Shown here one piece after another: positions 1 through 12,780 of a stretch of DNA of 64,000 nucleotides (its first letter is position 1; every line of letters starts with the position of its first letter). The notes beneath the pieces are model-generated. The model was not told where the DNA came from and made no database searches. It saw only the letters and a list, made by a program, of their open reading frames with translations. This DNA is from Comamonas testosteroni (lineage in GTDB: Bacteria; Pseudomonadota; Gammaproteobacteria; Burkholderiales; Burkholderiaceae_C), in contig CP044131.1 of the NCBI GenBank assembly GCA_008727115.1, positions 1-64,000 of the forward strand. Reading direction: 5' to 3'. A program made the position numbers and the translations under genes.

Positions 1-1407
1 ATGACAGAGGAACCAACCAATGATGCAGGCCAGGCCCTGTGGCAGGTCTGCGTTGAGCAACTGGGTCAGGAGCTGCCCGAGCAGCAATTCAACACCTGGA
101 TCAAGCCGCTGACGGCACTCGTTGCAGAAGATTTTTCCAAGGTCACAGTCTATGTGGCCAACCGCTTCAAGCTGGATTGGATCCGTGCCCAGTATGCAGG
201 CCGCATCTCGGCCATGCTGGAGTCTCTCTATGGCCAGCCTGTTACCCTTGAGTTAGCACTTGCTCAGCGAGAAAGCGTTGTGCGTACTTATGTGCGTCCG
301 CCATCGGCCACGCAGCAGTCCGCACCGCAGACGCACAATGTTGCCGTCCCCACGGTCACCAGCGAAGAGGCCAGCCCACCGGTATTCCGCACCCGCCTGA
401 ACCCCGCACTCACCTTTGAGACGCTGGTCGAAGGTACGGCCAACCGCATGGCCCGCTCGGCCGCCATGCACGTGGCTGGCTCGCCCGGCCACCTCTATAA
501 CCCGCTGTTCATCTACGGCGGTGTCGGCCTGGGTAAGACCCACCTGGTGCACGCTGTGGGTAACCAGCTGCTGCAGGACAAGCCGGACGCCAAAATTCTC
601 TACATCCATGCCGAGCAATTCGTCTCGGACGTGGTCAAGGCCTACCAGCGCCGTACCTTTGATGAGTTCAAGGAACGCTATCACTCGCTCGATCTGCTGC
701 TGATCGACGACGTGCAGTTCTTTGCCAACAAAGACCGTACGCAGGAAGAGTTTTTCAACGCCTTTGAAGCCCTGCTGGCCAAGAAGAGCCACATCGTGAT
801 GACGTCGGACACCTACCCCAAGGGTCTGGCCAATATTCACGAGCGTCTGGTTTCGCGTTTCGACTCCGGCCTGACGGTGGCGATTGAGCCGCCCGAGCTG
901 GAAATGCGCGTGGCGATTCTGATCAACAAGGCCAAGGCCGAGAACGCCGACATGCCCGAGGAGGTCGCCTTCTTCGTGGCCAAGAACGTGCGCTCCAACG
1001 TGCGTGAGCTCGAAGGCGCGCTGCGCAAGATTCTGGCTTACTCACGCTTCAACCAGAAGGAAGTCTCGATCCAGCTGGCCCGCGAGGCGCTGCGTGACTT
1101 GCTCAGTATCCAGAACCGTCAGATCTCTGTGGAAAACATCCAGAAGACGGTGGCGGACTACTACAAGATCAAGGTCGCCGACATGTACAGCAAGAAGCGC
1201 CCGGCCAGCATCGCCCGCCCGCGCCAGATTGCCATGTACCTGGCCAAGGAGCTGACGCAAAAAAGCCTGCCCGAGATCGGCGAGCTGTTTGGCGGCCGCG
1301 ACCACACCACGGTACTGCACGCGGTTCGCAAGATTTCTGGCGAACGTCAGACCAATACCGAGCTGAACCAGCAATTGCATGTGCTGGAGCAAACGCTCAA
1401 GGGTTAA
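1..1407 (+). CDS. dnaA: Chromosomal replication initiator DnaA
   Basis: Initiator ATPase that binds 9-bp DnaA boxes and opens the origin. The 468 residues show all the family parts: an N-terminal DnaB/DiaA interaction domain (about 8-85), a variable linker, an AAA+ core with Walker A GGVGLGKT at 173-180 and Walker [10 protein letters not shown] at 232-240, and a C-terminal DNA-binding domain with the signature GGRDHTTV at 431-438. The length is normal. The gene starts at the first base of the window, so its promoter and any origin upstream are not visible. The stop codon TAA abuts a MITE-like inverted repeat. dnaN follows after 398 bp on the same strand. Confidence 0.99.
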   Translation: MTEEPTNDAGQALWQVCVEQLGQELPEQQFNTWIKPLTALVAEDFSKVTVYVANRFKLDWIRAQYAGRISAMLESLYGQPVTLELALAQRESVVRTYVRPPSATQQSAPQTHNVAVPTVTSEEASPPVFRTRLNPALTFETLVEGTANRMARSAAMHVAGSPGHLYNPLFIYGGVGLGKTHLVHAVGNQLLQDKPDAKILYIHAEQFVSDVVKAYQRRTFDEFKERYHSLDLLLIDDVQFFANKDRTQEEFFNAFEALLAKKSHIVMTSDTYPKGLANIHERLVSRFDSGLTVAIEPPELEMRVAILINKAKAENADMPEEVAFFVAKNVRSNVRELEGALRKILAYSRFNQKEVSIQLAREALRDLLSIQNRQISVENIQKTVADYYKIKVADMYSKKRPASIARPRQIAMYLAKELTQKSLPEIGELFGGRDHTTVLHAVRKISGERQTNTELNQQLHVLEQTLKG

Positions 1408-1673
1408 GAGCGTGCTCACAATCTCCTCGCGCCGCGACAGTGACTTTGCGGGATGGACTGCAAGGAGCAATACCGCAGCAATAGCCGTGCTATTGCGAGG
1501 ATTTGCGACGCCGCAGACCGCCCGCAAAGCCTCTGTCCCGAAGGGTTGGAGCGAAATCGGGCGATTTCTGCGTGCTGACTCTTGCTTGCACCTCGGTGCA
1601 AGCGGCGAGCCACCCCTTGGAACTCATCCCGATTGCGCTCCAACGCGGATGCGTAGAGATTGTGAACACGCTC
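1408..1673. repeat. MITE-like element between dnaA and dnaN
   Basis: About 266 bp bounded by an 18-bp inverted repeat: GAGCGTGCTCACAATCTC at 1408-1425 and its complement at 1656-1673, with one mismatch. Both ends are flanked by TAA (1405-1407, which is the dnaA stop, and 1674-1676), which could be a 3-bp target duplication. No credible protein is encoded. The structure fits a non-autonomous element mobilised by an IS5-type transposase, but the family assignment is inference. The rest of the dnaA-dnaN gap (1677-1805) shows no further feature beyond the presumed dnaN leader. Confidence 0.55.
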
Positions 1674-1805
1674 TAAGAAACGCCCCCATGAATGTCACTG
1701 TCACACGGCAAAATGGGGGGCTTACGCGGCATGAGGGAGCGACCGCCCTGCCCTGCGGACGCCGCCGCGTTCATATAAATGCGCACTTAAATCACTGAGG
1801 TTGAC

Positions 1806-2927
1806 ATGATCGTCCTGAAAGCCACACAAGACAAAGTTCTAGCGGTTCTGCAACAGGTGGCCGGCATTGTCGAGCGCCGCCACACGCTGCCCATCCTGGC
1901 CAATGTGCTGATCAAGAAGACCGGCAATGCGCTGCAACTGACGACCAGCGATCTGGAAATCCAGATTCGCACCACCGCCGAGCTGGGCGGTGACGCCGGC
2001 GACTTCACCACCACCATCGGTGCCCGCAAGCTGATCGACATCCTGAAGACCATGCCCGGCGACCAGACCGTGAGTCTGGAGACGCAGCAGGCCAAGATGA
2101 TCCTGAAAGGTGGCAAGAGCCGCTTCACGCTGCAGACCCTGCCCGCCGAAGACTTCCCGCTGGTGCAGGAATCGGCCGCCTTCGGCCCCGCTTTCAGCGT
2201 ACCGCAAAAGGTGCTCAAAGACCTGCTGGGTCAGGTGTCGTTCTCCATGGCGGTGCAGGACATCCGTTACTACCTGAACGGCATTCTGTTCGTGGCCGAA
2301 GGCAACACGCTGAGCCTGGTCGCCACCGATGGCCACCGCCTGGCCTGGGCCAGCGCCACGCTGGATGTGGAAGTGCCCATCAAGCAGGAAGTGATTCTGC
2401 CGCGCAAGACCGTGCTGGAGCTGCAACGCCTGCTGAGCGACGCCAGCGGCGAGAACCAGCCCGTCATCGAGATGCAGTTCGCCAACAACCAGGCCAAGTT
2501 CACCTTTGGCGGCATGGAGTTCGTCACAAAATTAGTCGAGGGCAAGTTCCCCGACTACAACCGTGTGATTCCCAAGAACCACACCAACAGCGTCACCCTG
2601 GGCCGCGCACCGCTGCTGGCTTCGCTGCAGCGCACGGCCATCATGACCAGTGACAAGTTCAAGGGCGTGCGCTTGTCGGTCGAGCCCGGCCTGCTCCGCG
2701 TAGCGTCCAACAACGCCGAGCAGGAAGAGGCCATGGACGAACTCGATATCGACTACGGTGGTGACACCATCGAGATCGGCTTCAACGTAACCTATCTGAT
2801 CGACGTGCTCAGCAATATGAGCCAGGACATGGTCAAGATCGACCTGCAGGACGGCAACAGCTCGGCGCTGGTCACCATCCCCGAGAACGAAAGCTTCAAG
2901 TACGTCGTGATGCCCATGCGCATCTAA
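1806..2927 (+). CDS. dnaN: DNA polymerase III subunit beta (sliding clamp)
   Basis: Ring-shaped processivity clamp of the replicative polymerase. The 373 residues are close to the usual 366-370 and open with the typical MIVLKATQDKVLAVLQQV. The three topologically similar clamp domains follow, and the protein ends with the conserved Y-x-V-M-P-M-R-I tail at the hydrophobic protein-binding pocket. It lies downstream of dnaA and upstream of gyrB on the same strand. The usual third gene, recF, is absent between dnaN and gyrB. Confidence 0.99.
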   Translation: MIVLKATQDKVLAVLQQVAGIVERRHTLPILANVLIKKTGNALQLTTSDLEIQIRTTAELGGDAGDFTTTIGARKLIDILKTMPGDQTVSLETQQAKMILKGGKSRFTLQTLPAEDFPLVQESAAFGPAFSVPQKVLKDLLGQVSFSMAVQDIRYYLNGILFVAEGNTLSLVATDGHRLAWASATLDVEVPIKQEVILPRKTVLELQRLLSDASGENQPVIEMQFANNQAKFTFGGMEFVTKLVEGKFPDYNRVIPKNHTNSVTLGRAPLLASLQRTAIMTSDKFKGVRLSVEPGLLRVASNNAEQEEAMDELDIDYGGDTIEIGFNVTYLIDVLSNMSQDMVKIDLQDGNSSALVTIPENESFKYVVMPMRI

Positions 2928-2961
2928 GCCGGCCGAACGTCGCCAGTCCTTCCATTGCCTG

Positions 2962-3051
2962 AAAAACAGGAGCAGCTTGCGCTGCTTTGATAAGGATTTC
3001 AGGCAAGTATTCATTTGAAAGTTATGCCAGTCAGGCGCTGATAGCTTCTGA
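2962..3051. repeat. Structured intergenic element (dnaN-gyrB copy)
   Basis: Degenerate copy of a dispersed element: an AGCAGC-TTGC-GCTGCT hairpin (2971-2986), then an ATTTCAGG motif, then a closing arm containing GGCGCTGATAGCT. Better copies lie at 22641-22727, 35783-35876 and 47610-47697. It fills most of the 147-bp dnaN-gyrB gap. Confidence 0.4.
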
Positions 3052-3059
3052 CTTTGTAG

Positions 3060-5645
<2,586 letters not shown>

Positions 5646-5663
5646 ATCAATATCAGCAAGCCA

Positions 5664-5692
5664 AGCGCCCAACTACGGTTGGGCGCTTTTTT
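5664..5692 (+). terminator. gyrB rho-independent terminator
   Basis: Ten-base stem AGCGCCCAAC / GTTGGGCGCT with a TACG loop followed by a run of six T, 19 bp after the gyrB stop. Confidence 0.9.
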
Positions 5693-5719
5693 GTTGGTGC
5701 AAAGAGTGTTGCAAGCATC

Positions 5720-6127
5720 ATGAAATCCTCCATCCGAATCGTCGATGTGGATCGACTCGAAACCTGGAGCAAATACAAGCCCGGCATGTGCGACAGCTGC
5801 GCTGCCAACTGCTGCACCATGCCGCTGGAGGTACGCCTTCCGGACCTGGTGCGCCTGGAGCTGGTGGACCCGTTTGAGGTCGAAAACATCGAACCCAAAT
5901 TGATTGCCAAGCGGCTGCTGAAGATGCGCTTGATTGACCATTTCAACCCCAAGCACGAGATCTTCACCATGGCCCGCCGTGCAGGTGGTGACTGCAATTT
6001 TCTGGACAAGGAAACGCGCCGCTGCACGGTCTATGAAAAGCGCCCCGAGACCTGCAGACTGCACCCTAAGAAGGGGCCTAAGCCAGGCTTCTGCGCCTAT
6101 GGCAACAAGGCACTTTCTCAGCGCTAA
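5720..6127 (+). CDS. YkgJ-family cysteine-cluster protein
   Basis: 135-residue protein of the UPF0153/YkgJ type, whose conserved cysteines are thought to bind zinc or an Fe-S cluster. An N-terminal CDSCAANCC pattern (about 24-32) and later cysteines in GDCNFLD, CTVYEKRPETC and FCAYG make up the cluster. No enzymatic role is established for the family. It follows the gyrB terminator, so it probably has its own promoter in the 27-bp gap or within the gyrB end. Its 3' end nearly meets the oppositely oriented kinase gene. Confidence 0.85.
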   Translation: MKSSIRIVDVDRLETWSKYKPGMCDSCAANCCTMPLEVRLPDLVRLELVDPFEVENIEPKLIAKRLLKMRLIDHFNPKHEIFTMARRAGGDCNFLDKETRRCTVYEKRPETCRLHPKKGPKPGFCAYGNKALSQR

Positions 6128-6145
6128 GCACGTTGTTGAAACGTT

Positions 6146-7549
6146 TCAGGCGACAGTGACTGCAGGCAACCAAATGCGTGCTATCAAGCCTGGGCTGGCG
6201 TTGTGAAAGCTGAGCTTGCCGCCGTGCAGCTGAACAATGGCGAGCACGCTGGCCAGGCCCAGTCCGTAACCCTGCCGGTCTGATTCCGCACGGTAGAAGC
6301 GAGTCGTCATTTTCTCCAGCGTCTGAGAGTCGGCACCCGCACCATGGTCCCGCACCGTGATTTCGACCCCCCAGGCACCGTCGTCGCTGCCGCCCTCCTG
6401 GGCAGGACCCGCATACAGCAGCACATCAGCGCCATGCGCTGAACCCGAAGCAGCGGCACCGTACTTGACCGCATTGTCGACAAGATTGGAGACAGCGCTG
6501 GCCAGCAAATCGCCATCGCCCAGGGCCTTTACCGGCGACTTCACATTCAGCCTGAGAACGCCTCCGGCGTCCTCTACCAGAGGCTCGTAAAAGTCCACCA
6601 CATCCACCAGTAAATCGCGCAGATCCACCAAAGAAAAATGCTTGCGGCTGGCTCCGCTTTCGACTTCAGCAATCTGCAAAAGCTTTTCGAAAACCACGCC
6701 CAGCTCCGCCACCTCTTCAGCGACCAGCGCCAGCGTGGCGGACTGCATTTCGGGGCTGGCCTGCTGCGCATTGCGCAGGCGCAGCAGAATGCGCGTCAGC
6801 GGTGTTCGGAGGTTGTGCGCAATGCTGTTGGAGACATGGCGTATGCCCTCCATCAACTGCTCAAGCCGGTCGAGCATGGCATTGATATCGCGATTGAGCA
6901 GCGTGAACTCATCCCCCCTCTGATCGACCGGAATGCGTTGTCGCAGATCGCCCGCCGCAACGCGCGACATGGTGCTGCGAATAGCAGCCGCGCGCTCATC
7001 AACCACGCGTCTGAAGATGATGGCACCAACCAGTGCCATGATGCAGGCAGCCACCGCCGCCAGCAGACTGGCCTGGCCGAACAGCTCTTCCATATCGCGC
7101 TGCAGCTGCATATCGCTGCCTACCGCCAGCAGATTGCCATTAGGCGCCTCGACAACAGCCACTCGCCCCACCATCAAGCGCCCATTGCGTTTGACGGTCA
7201 GTTCGCGCACCCCCATGGTGGATAGTTTGCGATGCGGAAAAACCTCTGCATTGCCGACGATGGGTTCGCCCTTGGGATCGAGAAGAATGAGAATTTCCGT
7301 GTCGGTGTTCACTCCATCACGGATGGTTTGCAGGATCTCGCTTTCAAGCGCTCCAGGGCCATATTTGGCCGAGTGCTCCATCAACCTGCGGACATGGTTT
7401 TCAGCCTGCTTATCCAAGCGGATTCGTACCACGCCCACAGTCTGCACATAAAAGACGGACAGCACGATGGCCATGGTCAGCACCATGAGAGCGCCATAGC
7501 TGAGAGCAAGCCGGAAAGCCAGCGAACTCCAGGGCCTGGAGCTTGTCAT
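6146..7549 (-). CDS. Sensor histidine kinase of the metal-efflux operon
   Basis: 467-residue membrane kinase. A transmembrane segment at about 15-37, a periplasmic sensor loop, a second segment at about 162-181, a HAMP linker, the H-box AHNLRTPLTR with phospho-acceptor H245, an N-box NLVDNAVKYG, and G-boxes (DHGAGADS, YGLGLAS) are all visible. Its ATG overlaps the stop of the response regulator by one base (TGATG), so the two are translationally coupled. As the last gene of the leftward operon it presumably senses periplasmic metal and controls czcBCA. The metal ligands cannot be read from sequence alone. Confidence 0.93.
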   Translation of the reverse strand: MTSSRPWSSLAFRLALSYGALMVLTMAIVLSVFYVQTVGVVRIRLDKQAENHVRRLMEHSAKYGPGALESEILQTIRDGVNTDTEILILLDPKGEPIVGNAEVFPHRKLSTMGVRELTVKRNGRLMVGRVAVVEAPNGNLLAVGSDMQLQRDMEELFGQASLLAAVAACIMALVGAIIFRRVVDERAAAIRSTMSRVAAGDLRQRIPVDQRGDEFTLLNRDINAMLDRLEQLMEGIRHVSNSIAHNLRTPLTRILLRLRNAQQASPEMQSATLALVAEEVAELGVVFEKLLQIAEVESGASRKHFSLVDLRDLLVDVVDFYEPLVEDAGGVLRLNVKSPVKALGDGDLLASAVSNLVDNAVKYGAAASGSAHGADVLLYAGPAQEGGSDDGAWGVEITVRDHGAGADSQTLEKMTTRFYRAESDRQGYGLGLASVLAIVQLHGGKLSFHNASPGLIARIWLPAVTVA

Positions 7550-8253
7550 CAGACAACCTCGGGCAGGTTTTGCGGCTGGTCCGAGAGGCTGTAGCCCACA
7601 CCTCGCACGGTATGAATGAGGGCTGTGGCAAAACCTTTATCCACCTTGCTGCGCAGACGGCTGATGTGTACATCGATCACATTGGTCTGCGGATCAAACC
7701 GGTAATCCCAGACGGACTCCAGCAGCATGGTACGTGTGACGATCTGGTGCGCGTGCTGCATGAGAAACGCCAGCAAACGGAACTCTCGTGGCTGCAGCGA
7801 CAGAGGCAAGCCTGCGCGCTCTGCACTGCGTGAGATCAGGTTCACGCGCAGATCGGCCACATGCATTTCACGCGTGGGAGCGGGTATCTGAGCCCGGCGT
7901 ACAAGTGCCTCCAGCCGCGCCGACAGCTCGGAAAAAGCAAAGGGCTTGGTCAGATAGTCATCGCAACCTGCTTTGAGGCCACGCACTCTCTCATCTGTAG
8001 CAGACAAGGCGCTCAGGACAAGGACCGGAGTCTGTTTTCCCATGGAGCGCAGTGCCTGCAGAATCTGCAGACCATCAAACCCGTTGGGCAGCATGCGGTC
8101 AAGAATGATCACATCCCAGCTCTCGCCCACCGCCTGTGCAATACCCTGCACCCCATCGCCACACACGCTGACATGCGCCCCTTGCTGACGCAGCCCCTCA
8201 GCGATGTAACGCGCATTGAGTGCATCGTCTTCGATGATGAGATAGCGGTACAT
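7549..8253 (-). CDS. OmpR/PhoB-family response regulator of the metal-efflux operon
   Basis: 234-residue regulator: a receiver domain with acidic pocket IIEDD (about 6-10), phospho-acceptor D52 in ILDRMLPNG, and a C-terminal winged helix ending in TVRGVGYSL. The start at 8253 (MYRYLIIEDD) is chosen because the upstream in-frame extension of 36 residues has no domain character and would run back toward the czcC stop. It lies 121 bp downstream of the outer-membrane component and is coupled to the kinase, so the whole unit resembles czc/cus systems in which regulator and efflux pump are linked. Confidence 0.93.
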   Translation of the reverse strand: MYRYLIIEDDALNARYIAEGLRQQGAHVSVCGDGVQGIAQAVGESWDVIILDRMLPNGFDGLQILQALRSMGKQTPVLVLSALSATDERVRGLKAGCDDYLTKPFAFSELSARLEALVRRAQIPAPTREMHVADLRVNLISRSAERAGLPLSLQPREFRLLAFLMQHAHQIVTRTMLLESVWDYRFDPQTNVIDVHISRLRSKVDKGFATALIHTVRGVGYSLSDQPQNLPEVV

Positions 8254-8374
8254 GTGGAGTCTGTCTCTGGCCGTTGGAGGAAAGACACTATAAGCCGTTG
8301 CCTCGCCATTCACTGCATGCTGTACAGCAGAGCAAGGAGGTGAAGCAGGGGTCTGCAGCATCTCCCGGCCTCGC

Positions 8375-9670
8375 TCAAGGCTGAATCAGGGGCAGGTCGC
8401 CACTGGCCAGCCGCACTTCCCATTCGGCATCCAGCATGTCCTTGACCAGCTCCAGATGCTCCAGCCGGTGCTCGGTAATCGAGCCCAGGGCATCGATCAA
8501 CTCCAAAATGCTTCCCATGCCCAGTTTGTAGGCATCCTGAGCCATCTGATGCAGTGGAGCAATCTGCGCCAGCCCTTCTTTCTCATAGTCACGCACGGCC
8601 GTGCGGCGCAACGTCAATTGCTGCAAAGAGCGCTGCAGCTCGGACTGTGCGGCAAGCACTGTCGCATCATGTCGCAACTGCGCCTGATCAGCCTCGACCT
8701 TGGCACGTTCAATCGGGCCTTGGCGACGGTCGAACAACGGTATCTCCACACTCACGCCCACCTGGTTGAAGCTGCCATCCATGCTGTTGCGAACTCGGGA
8801 AAGGCCGAAGGATGGCGTGGGCAATGCCTCTCGCTGCTCCAGCTTTACTTTCTGGCGTGTCTGATCGAGCTCTGCCTGCGCTGCTCTCAGGCTTGGGAGA
8901 CGAGTCTGAGCCGTATTCCACAGCTGTTCATAACTGGGAGCCTTGCGCAAATCGGCAGCCTGCAAACTGCCTTCCACCCGCACCTGCCATTGGGGCATGG
9001 CAGCAATGGTAGCGACCCGCGATGCTGCATCACGCAGCGCTGCCTGGGCCTTACTCACCTGCATGCTCATCTGAGCCTGTTGCAGGTTCAGGCGCGCGCC
9101 GTCATAGCGACTGCGCGTACCTGCTTCGATCTGGCCCTTGACGATGCCCCCCGCTTTCTCCAGTTCATCGCGCGCAGCCAGCCACACCTGATAGCGCTGC
9201 TGGGCCACCAGCAACTCGTTGAAGGCATGGGCTGCATCACTCATAGTGACGGCAACCGCAACATCGGCATTGGCCGCTGCAAACTTTTCGCCAAGACTGG
9301 CGTTTTCCATGCGCATGCCGCGCTGGCCAAAGATGGGAATGGGCTGTTCCACACCCCACTCTTTTTCGCCACGCTTGCTGGAGTAATGCATGGAGGGATT
9401 GGAAATGGTGGCCGCTGTTTTGCTGTCTGCCCTGGCCAGATCTCGCTGCATCATGTCTGCGGCCAGATTCGGCTGGTTCTGGACGACGATGCGCAGATAT
9501 TCCTGCAGGGTCACGGCCTGCACAGGAGCTGCCATACGCCCAGCGGCGACAGTGTTCTGTACAGGTGTGCTGATCGCCTCGGCTGCATGCCCCGTGCTGC
9601 TGAAAGCGCCACCATAGAGCGCTACCGCCATGGCCAGAGAGTGCCACTTATTCATCTTGTGCGCTTTCAT
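8375..9670 (-). CDS. czcC: Outer-membrane efflux component, CzcC/TolC type
   Basis: 431-residue outer-membrane factor forming the exit channel of a tripartite metal pump. A signal peptide ends near STGHAAEA, followed by two repeated coiled-coil (OEP) halves rich in Ala, Gln, Leu and Arg. The ATG at 9670 is preceded by AGGAAG with 6-nt spacing and overlaps the end of czcA by 23 bp, which fits translational coupling. An internal ATG five codons later is possible. The length matches CzcC-like proteins (about 420). Confidence 0.9.
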   Translation of the reverse strand: MKAHKMNKWHSLAMAVALYGGAFSSTGHAAEAISTPVQNTVAAGRMAAPVQAVTLQEYLRIVVQNQPNLAADMMQRDLARADSKTAATISNPSMHYSSKRGEKEWGVEQPIPIFGQRGMRMENASLGEKFAAANADVAVAVTMSDAAHAFNELLVAQQRYQVWLAARDELEKAGGIVKGQIEAGTRSRYDGARLNLQQAQMSMQVSKAQAALRDAASRVATIAAMPQWQVRVEGSLQAADLRKAPSYEQLWNTAQTRLPSLRAAQAELDQTRQKVKLEQREALPTPSFGLSRVRNSMDGSFNQVGVSVEIPLFDRRQGPIERAKVEADQAQLRHDATVLAAQSELQRSLQQLTLRRTAVRDYEKEGLAQIAPLHQMAQDAYKLGMGSILELIDALGSITEHRLEHLELVKDMLDAEWEVRLASGDLPLIQP

Positions 9671-12008
9671 CGCGTTCTTCCTGCGTCAACATGTTCTTGG
9701 GGCCCAGCAAGGCATACAGCACCGGCAATAGCACCAAGGCCACCAGTGGCAGCACCACCATGCCACCCACGATGACCGATGCAAAAGGCCGCTGGGTTTC
9801 ACTACCCACACCGGTCGACAAAGCCATGGGCAACAAGCCCAGCAGTGCCAGCAACGACACCAGAACGATGGAGCGCATGCGCTCGGCAGCCCCTTCAATC
9901 AAGGCCTGCATCAAGGGCATGCCCTGGCGGCGCAAGTCTTCAACCGCAGACACCACCAGCAAGCCCGCCAGTGCCACCTGTCCCAGCAGAGCGATAAAGC
10001 CAATGGCGGCACTGATGGACAGCTCAATCTGCGCCAGATGCAAGGCAGCAATACCACCCACCATGGCAAACGGAGCACACAGCAAAATGACACCGGCGCT
10101 GCGCGACTGACCCAATGCTCCAAACAGCAGGGCAAAGACGATGACCAGCGACAGCGGCACCACCACCTTCAGGCGCGCAGCCGCACGCTGCTGGTTCTCC
10201 CATTCACCGCCCCAGACGGCTTGATAGCCTTCGGGCAGCTTGATGTTCTTCTTGAAGGTGGCCAGCGTGTCCTTGACGACCGAGCCAATATCGCGCCCTT
10301 CAACGTTGAACTTCAGTGCCATGTAACGCGCATTGCCTTCGCGGAAGATGGAGGAGTTGCCAATCTTCATGCTGACCGTACCGACCGATCCCAGAGGCAC
10401 GGAGCCCCCTTCAGGCAGCGGTATGGCGATGTTACGGATACGCTCTTCATCCATGCGATCCACATAAGGCAGTCGCACACGCACCGGCACGGGATATTCG
10501 CCCTCCCACAACGTGGTGGCGACATTGCCGGCCAAAGCCACTTCCAGCGTCTTCTGGGCGGTCTCCATGGCAATGCCCTGGCGTGCCAGCGCTTGGCGAT
10601 CAAATTGCACATGCACCTGCGGTGCCGGAGCATCGCGATACAGGTCCAGATCCACTACGCCATCAATGTCCTTCACCAGCGACTTGGTCTGCTGAAGAAT
10701 GCCGCGCAGCGTGGGAATATCGGGGCCGAACAGCTTGAGCACCACCTGCCCGCGCGCGCCCGATGTGGACTCTTCCACGCTGTCACGAATGGGCTGTGCA
10801 AAATTGAAGGCCACACCCGGAATCTCGCCCAGCGTTGCACGCATTTCCTCAATCAGCGCCGGCTTGGTCAAGTCTTTGCGCCACTCCCCATGGGACTTGA
10901 GGCGTACCAGTACCTTGGCCAGATTGAGCGTCTCGTTGTCGGTGCCCGATTCGGGGCGCCCCTGCTCTGTAGTGACGCTAATGACCTCGGGGAACACCTT
11001 GAGGCGCAGGCGCACATCGCGCAGCACTTCCTGGCCTTTTTCAAGCGAAATGGAGGCAGGCATCTGCACCAGCACATAGGCATCGCCCTCATCCAACTCG
11101 GGCAGGAACTCGGTCCCCAGCCATTTGGCTGAAACCCCGGCCACCACCAGCACGCTCACAAACACGGCAATCACGGCCGTACGGCGTTTGGCGGCTCCCA
11201 GTACGCCGGCAATCCAATGCTGATAACCATGGTGTGCCCGGTCAAAGATCTTGGGCTCTTCCACCATCACATGCTTGGGCTTGAGAAACAGCGCACACAA
11301 GGCCGGCACCAGTCCCATGGCAAACACCAGCGCGCCCAGCAAGGCAAAGCTGTAGGTCATGGCCAGCGGGCGGAAGATGCGGCCTTCAATGCTTTCCAGC
11401 GAAAACACCGGTATCAGCGCCGCAATCACGATGGCCATGGCAAACAGGGTGGGCTTGGCCACGGCGACCGCCGAATCCACAATGATGTGGCGCATGTCAT
11501 TGGCCGTCTGCGGCTTGCGCTGGCGTGCATTGCGGATGATGTTTTCCGCCAGCACCACCGCGCCATCCACCATGATGCCGAAGTCGATGGCCCCCATGGA
11601 GATCAGGTTGGCAGGCATGCCCAGCCAGTGCAGCCCAATGAAGGCCACCAGCAGCGACAGAGGAATCACCGTCGCCACAATCAACGAGCCACGCAGACTG
11701 CGCAGGAACAGCCACAGCACGGCAACAATCAGCGTCGCGCCAAACAGCAGGTTGTGCTGCACGGTCTTGAGCGTATGACCCACCAGATCAGAGCGATCGT
11801 AATTGGTGACCATCTCCATGCCTGCGGGCAGACCACCACCATTGAGTTCGGCGACCTTGAGATGAATCTCGTCCAGAACCGTGGAGGGGTTGGTCCCGCG
11901 CTTGAGCAGCACAATGCCTTGCACCACATCGTCCTGGTCATCCATGCCGACCGAGCCCTGACGAGGGGTATGCGACTGTGCCACACGTGCCACGTCACCA
12001 ATGGTCAC
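9648..12008 (-). pseudogene. czcA: czcA heavy-metal RND pump, C-terminal part (after frameshift)
   Basis: 786 residues covering the rest of the HME-RND transporter from the end of the first periplasmic segment. The motif IDFGIMVDGAVVLAEN (fragment residues 141-156, about 391-407 of the full protein) is the transmembrane proton-relay signature of the divalent-cation group (Co, Zn, Cd, Ni), unlike the Cu/Ag group. The reading frame is separated from the N-terminal part by a one-base deletion in a run of C, near 12009-12012. A GTG at 12006-12008 overlaps the upstream TGA, so low-level reinitiation is conceivable, but without the N-terminal 250 residues the product would not function alone. Confidence 0.85.
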
Positions 12009-12760
12009 GGGGCCTTGCCACGCATGGCCACCACTACATCCTGAATTTCCTGCGGAGTGCGCAGCAAGCCAATGCCGCGAATGATGAAGGACTGCTCGCC
12101 CCGACGCATCAGCCCTCCGCCCACGTTGCGGTTGGACTTGGACAGGGCATCGTTCACATCGTCCAAAGACAGACCCAGGCTGTAGAGCTTTTCTGGATCC
12201 ACTTCAACGTGGAACTCTTTGACGAATCCGCCAATGCTCACCACATCGGCCACGCCCTGCACCTGCTTGAGCACGCGCACCACATGCCATTCCTGCTCGG
12301 TGCGCAATTGCGCCAGGTTGTGCCTGTCACTCTTGAGGCGGTAGTAGAAGATTTTTCCCAGCGGCGTGTAGTCAGGTGCCATTTCCGGCGTCATGCCATC
12401 CGGCAGATCTGCCTGAGGCAGTCGCTGCGAGACCTCTGCGCGCGCCGTAAAACTCTGGGCATCGTCGTTAAAAACAAGATTGATCATGGAGAGGCCGAAG
12501 TAGCTCTCCGAGCGCAGCGATATCAGCCCCGGCGTGCCATTGAGCTCTCGCTCCAGCGGCTGGGTGATCTGACGCTCCACCTCCTCAGGTGCCAGGCCCG
12601 GTGCCTGAGTGATCACCCCGACCTGCACATTGGTCACGTCGGGATAGGCTTCAATGGCTGTCTGCAGATAGGCGTAGACGCCATAAACAGCGATCGCCAG
12701 AGTGGCAAACAATGCCAGCAAGCGACGATGGACAACGAATGCAATAAAAGAACGCAGCAT
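12005..12760 (-). pseudogene. czcA: czcA heavy-metal RND pump, N-terminal part (before frameshift)
   Basis: 251 residues with the first transmembrane helix (SFIAFVVHRRLLALFATLAI) and the start of the periplasmic porter domain, ending RGKAP-stop. The next expected residues, VTIGDVARV, continue immediately in another frame. On the coding strand the sequence AAGGCCCCGTGACC has four C where five would keep the frame, giving K-A-P-V-T. Joined, the protein would be about 1,037 residues, as expected for CzcA. This is either a real inactivation or an error in a homopolymer. It starts 20 bp after czcB. Confidence 0.85.
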
Positions 12761-12780
12761 GGTTCAGGCTCCTGCCAGGA

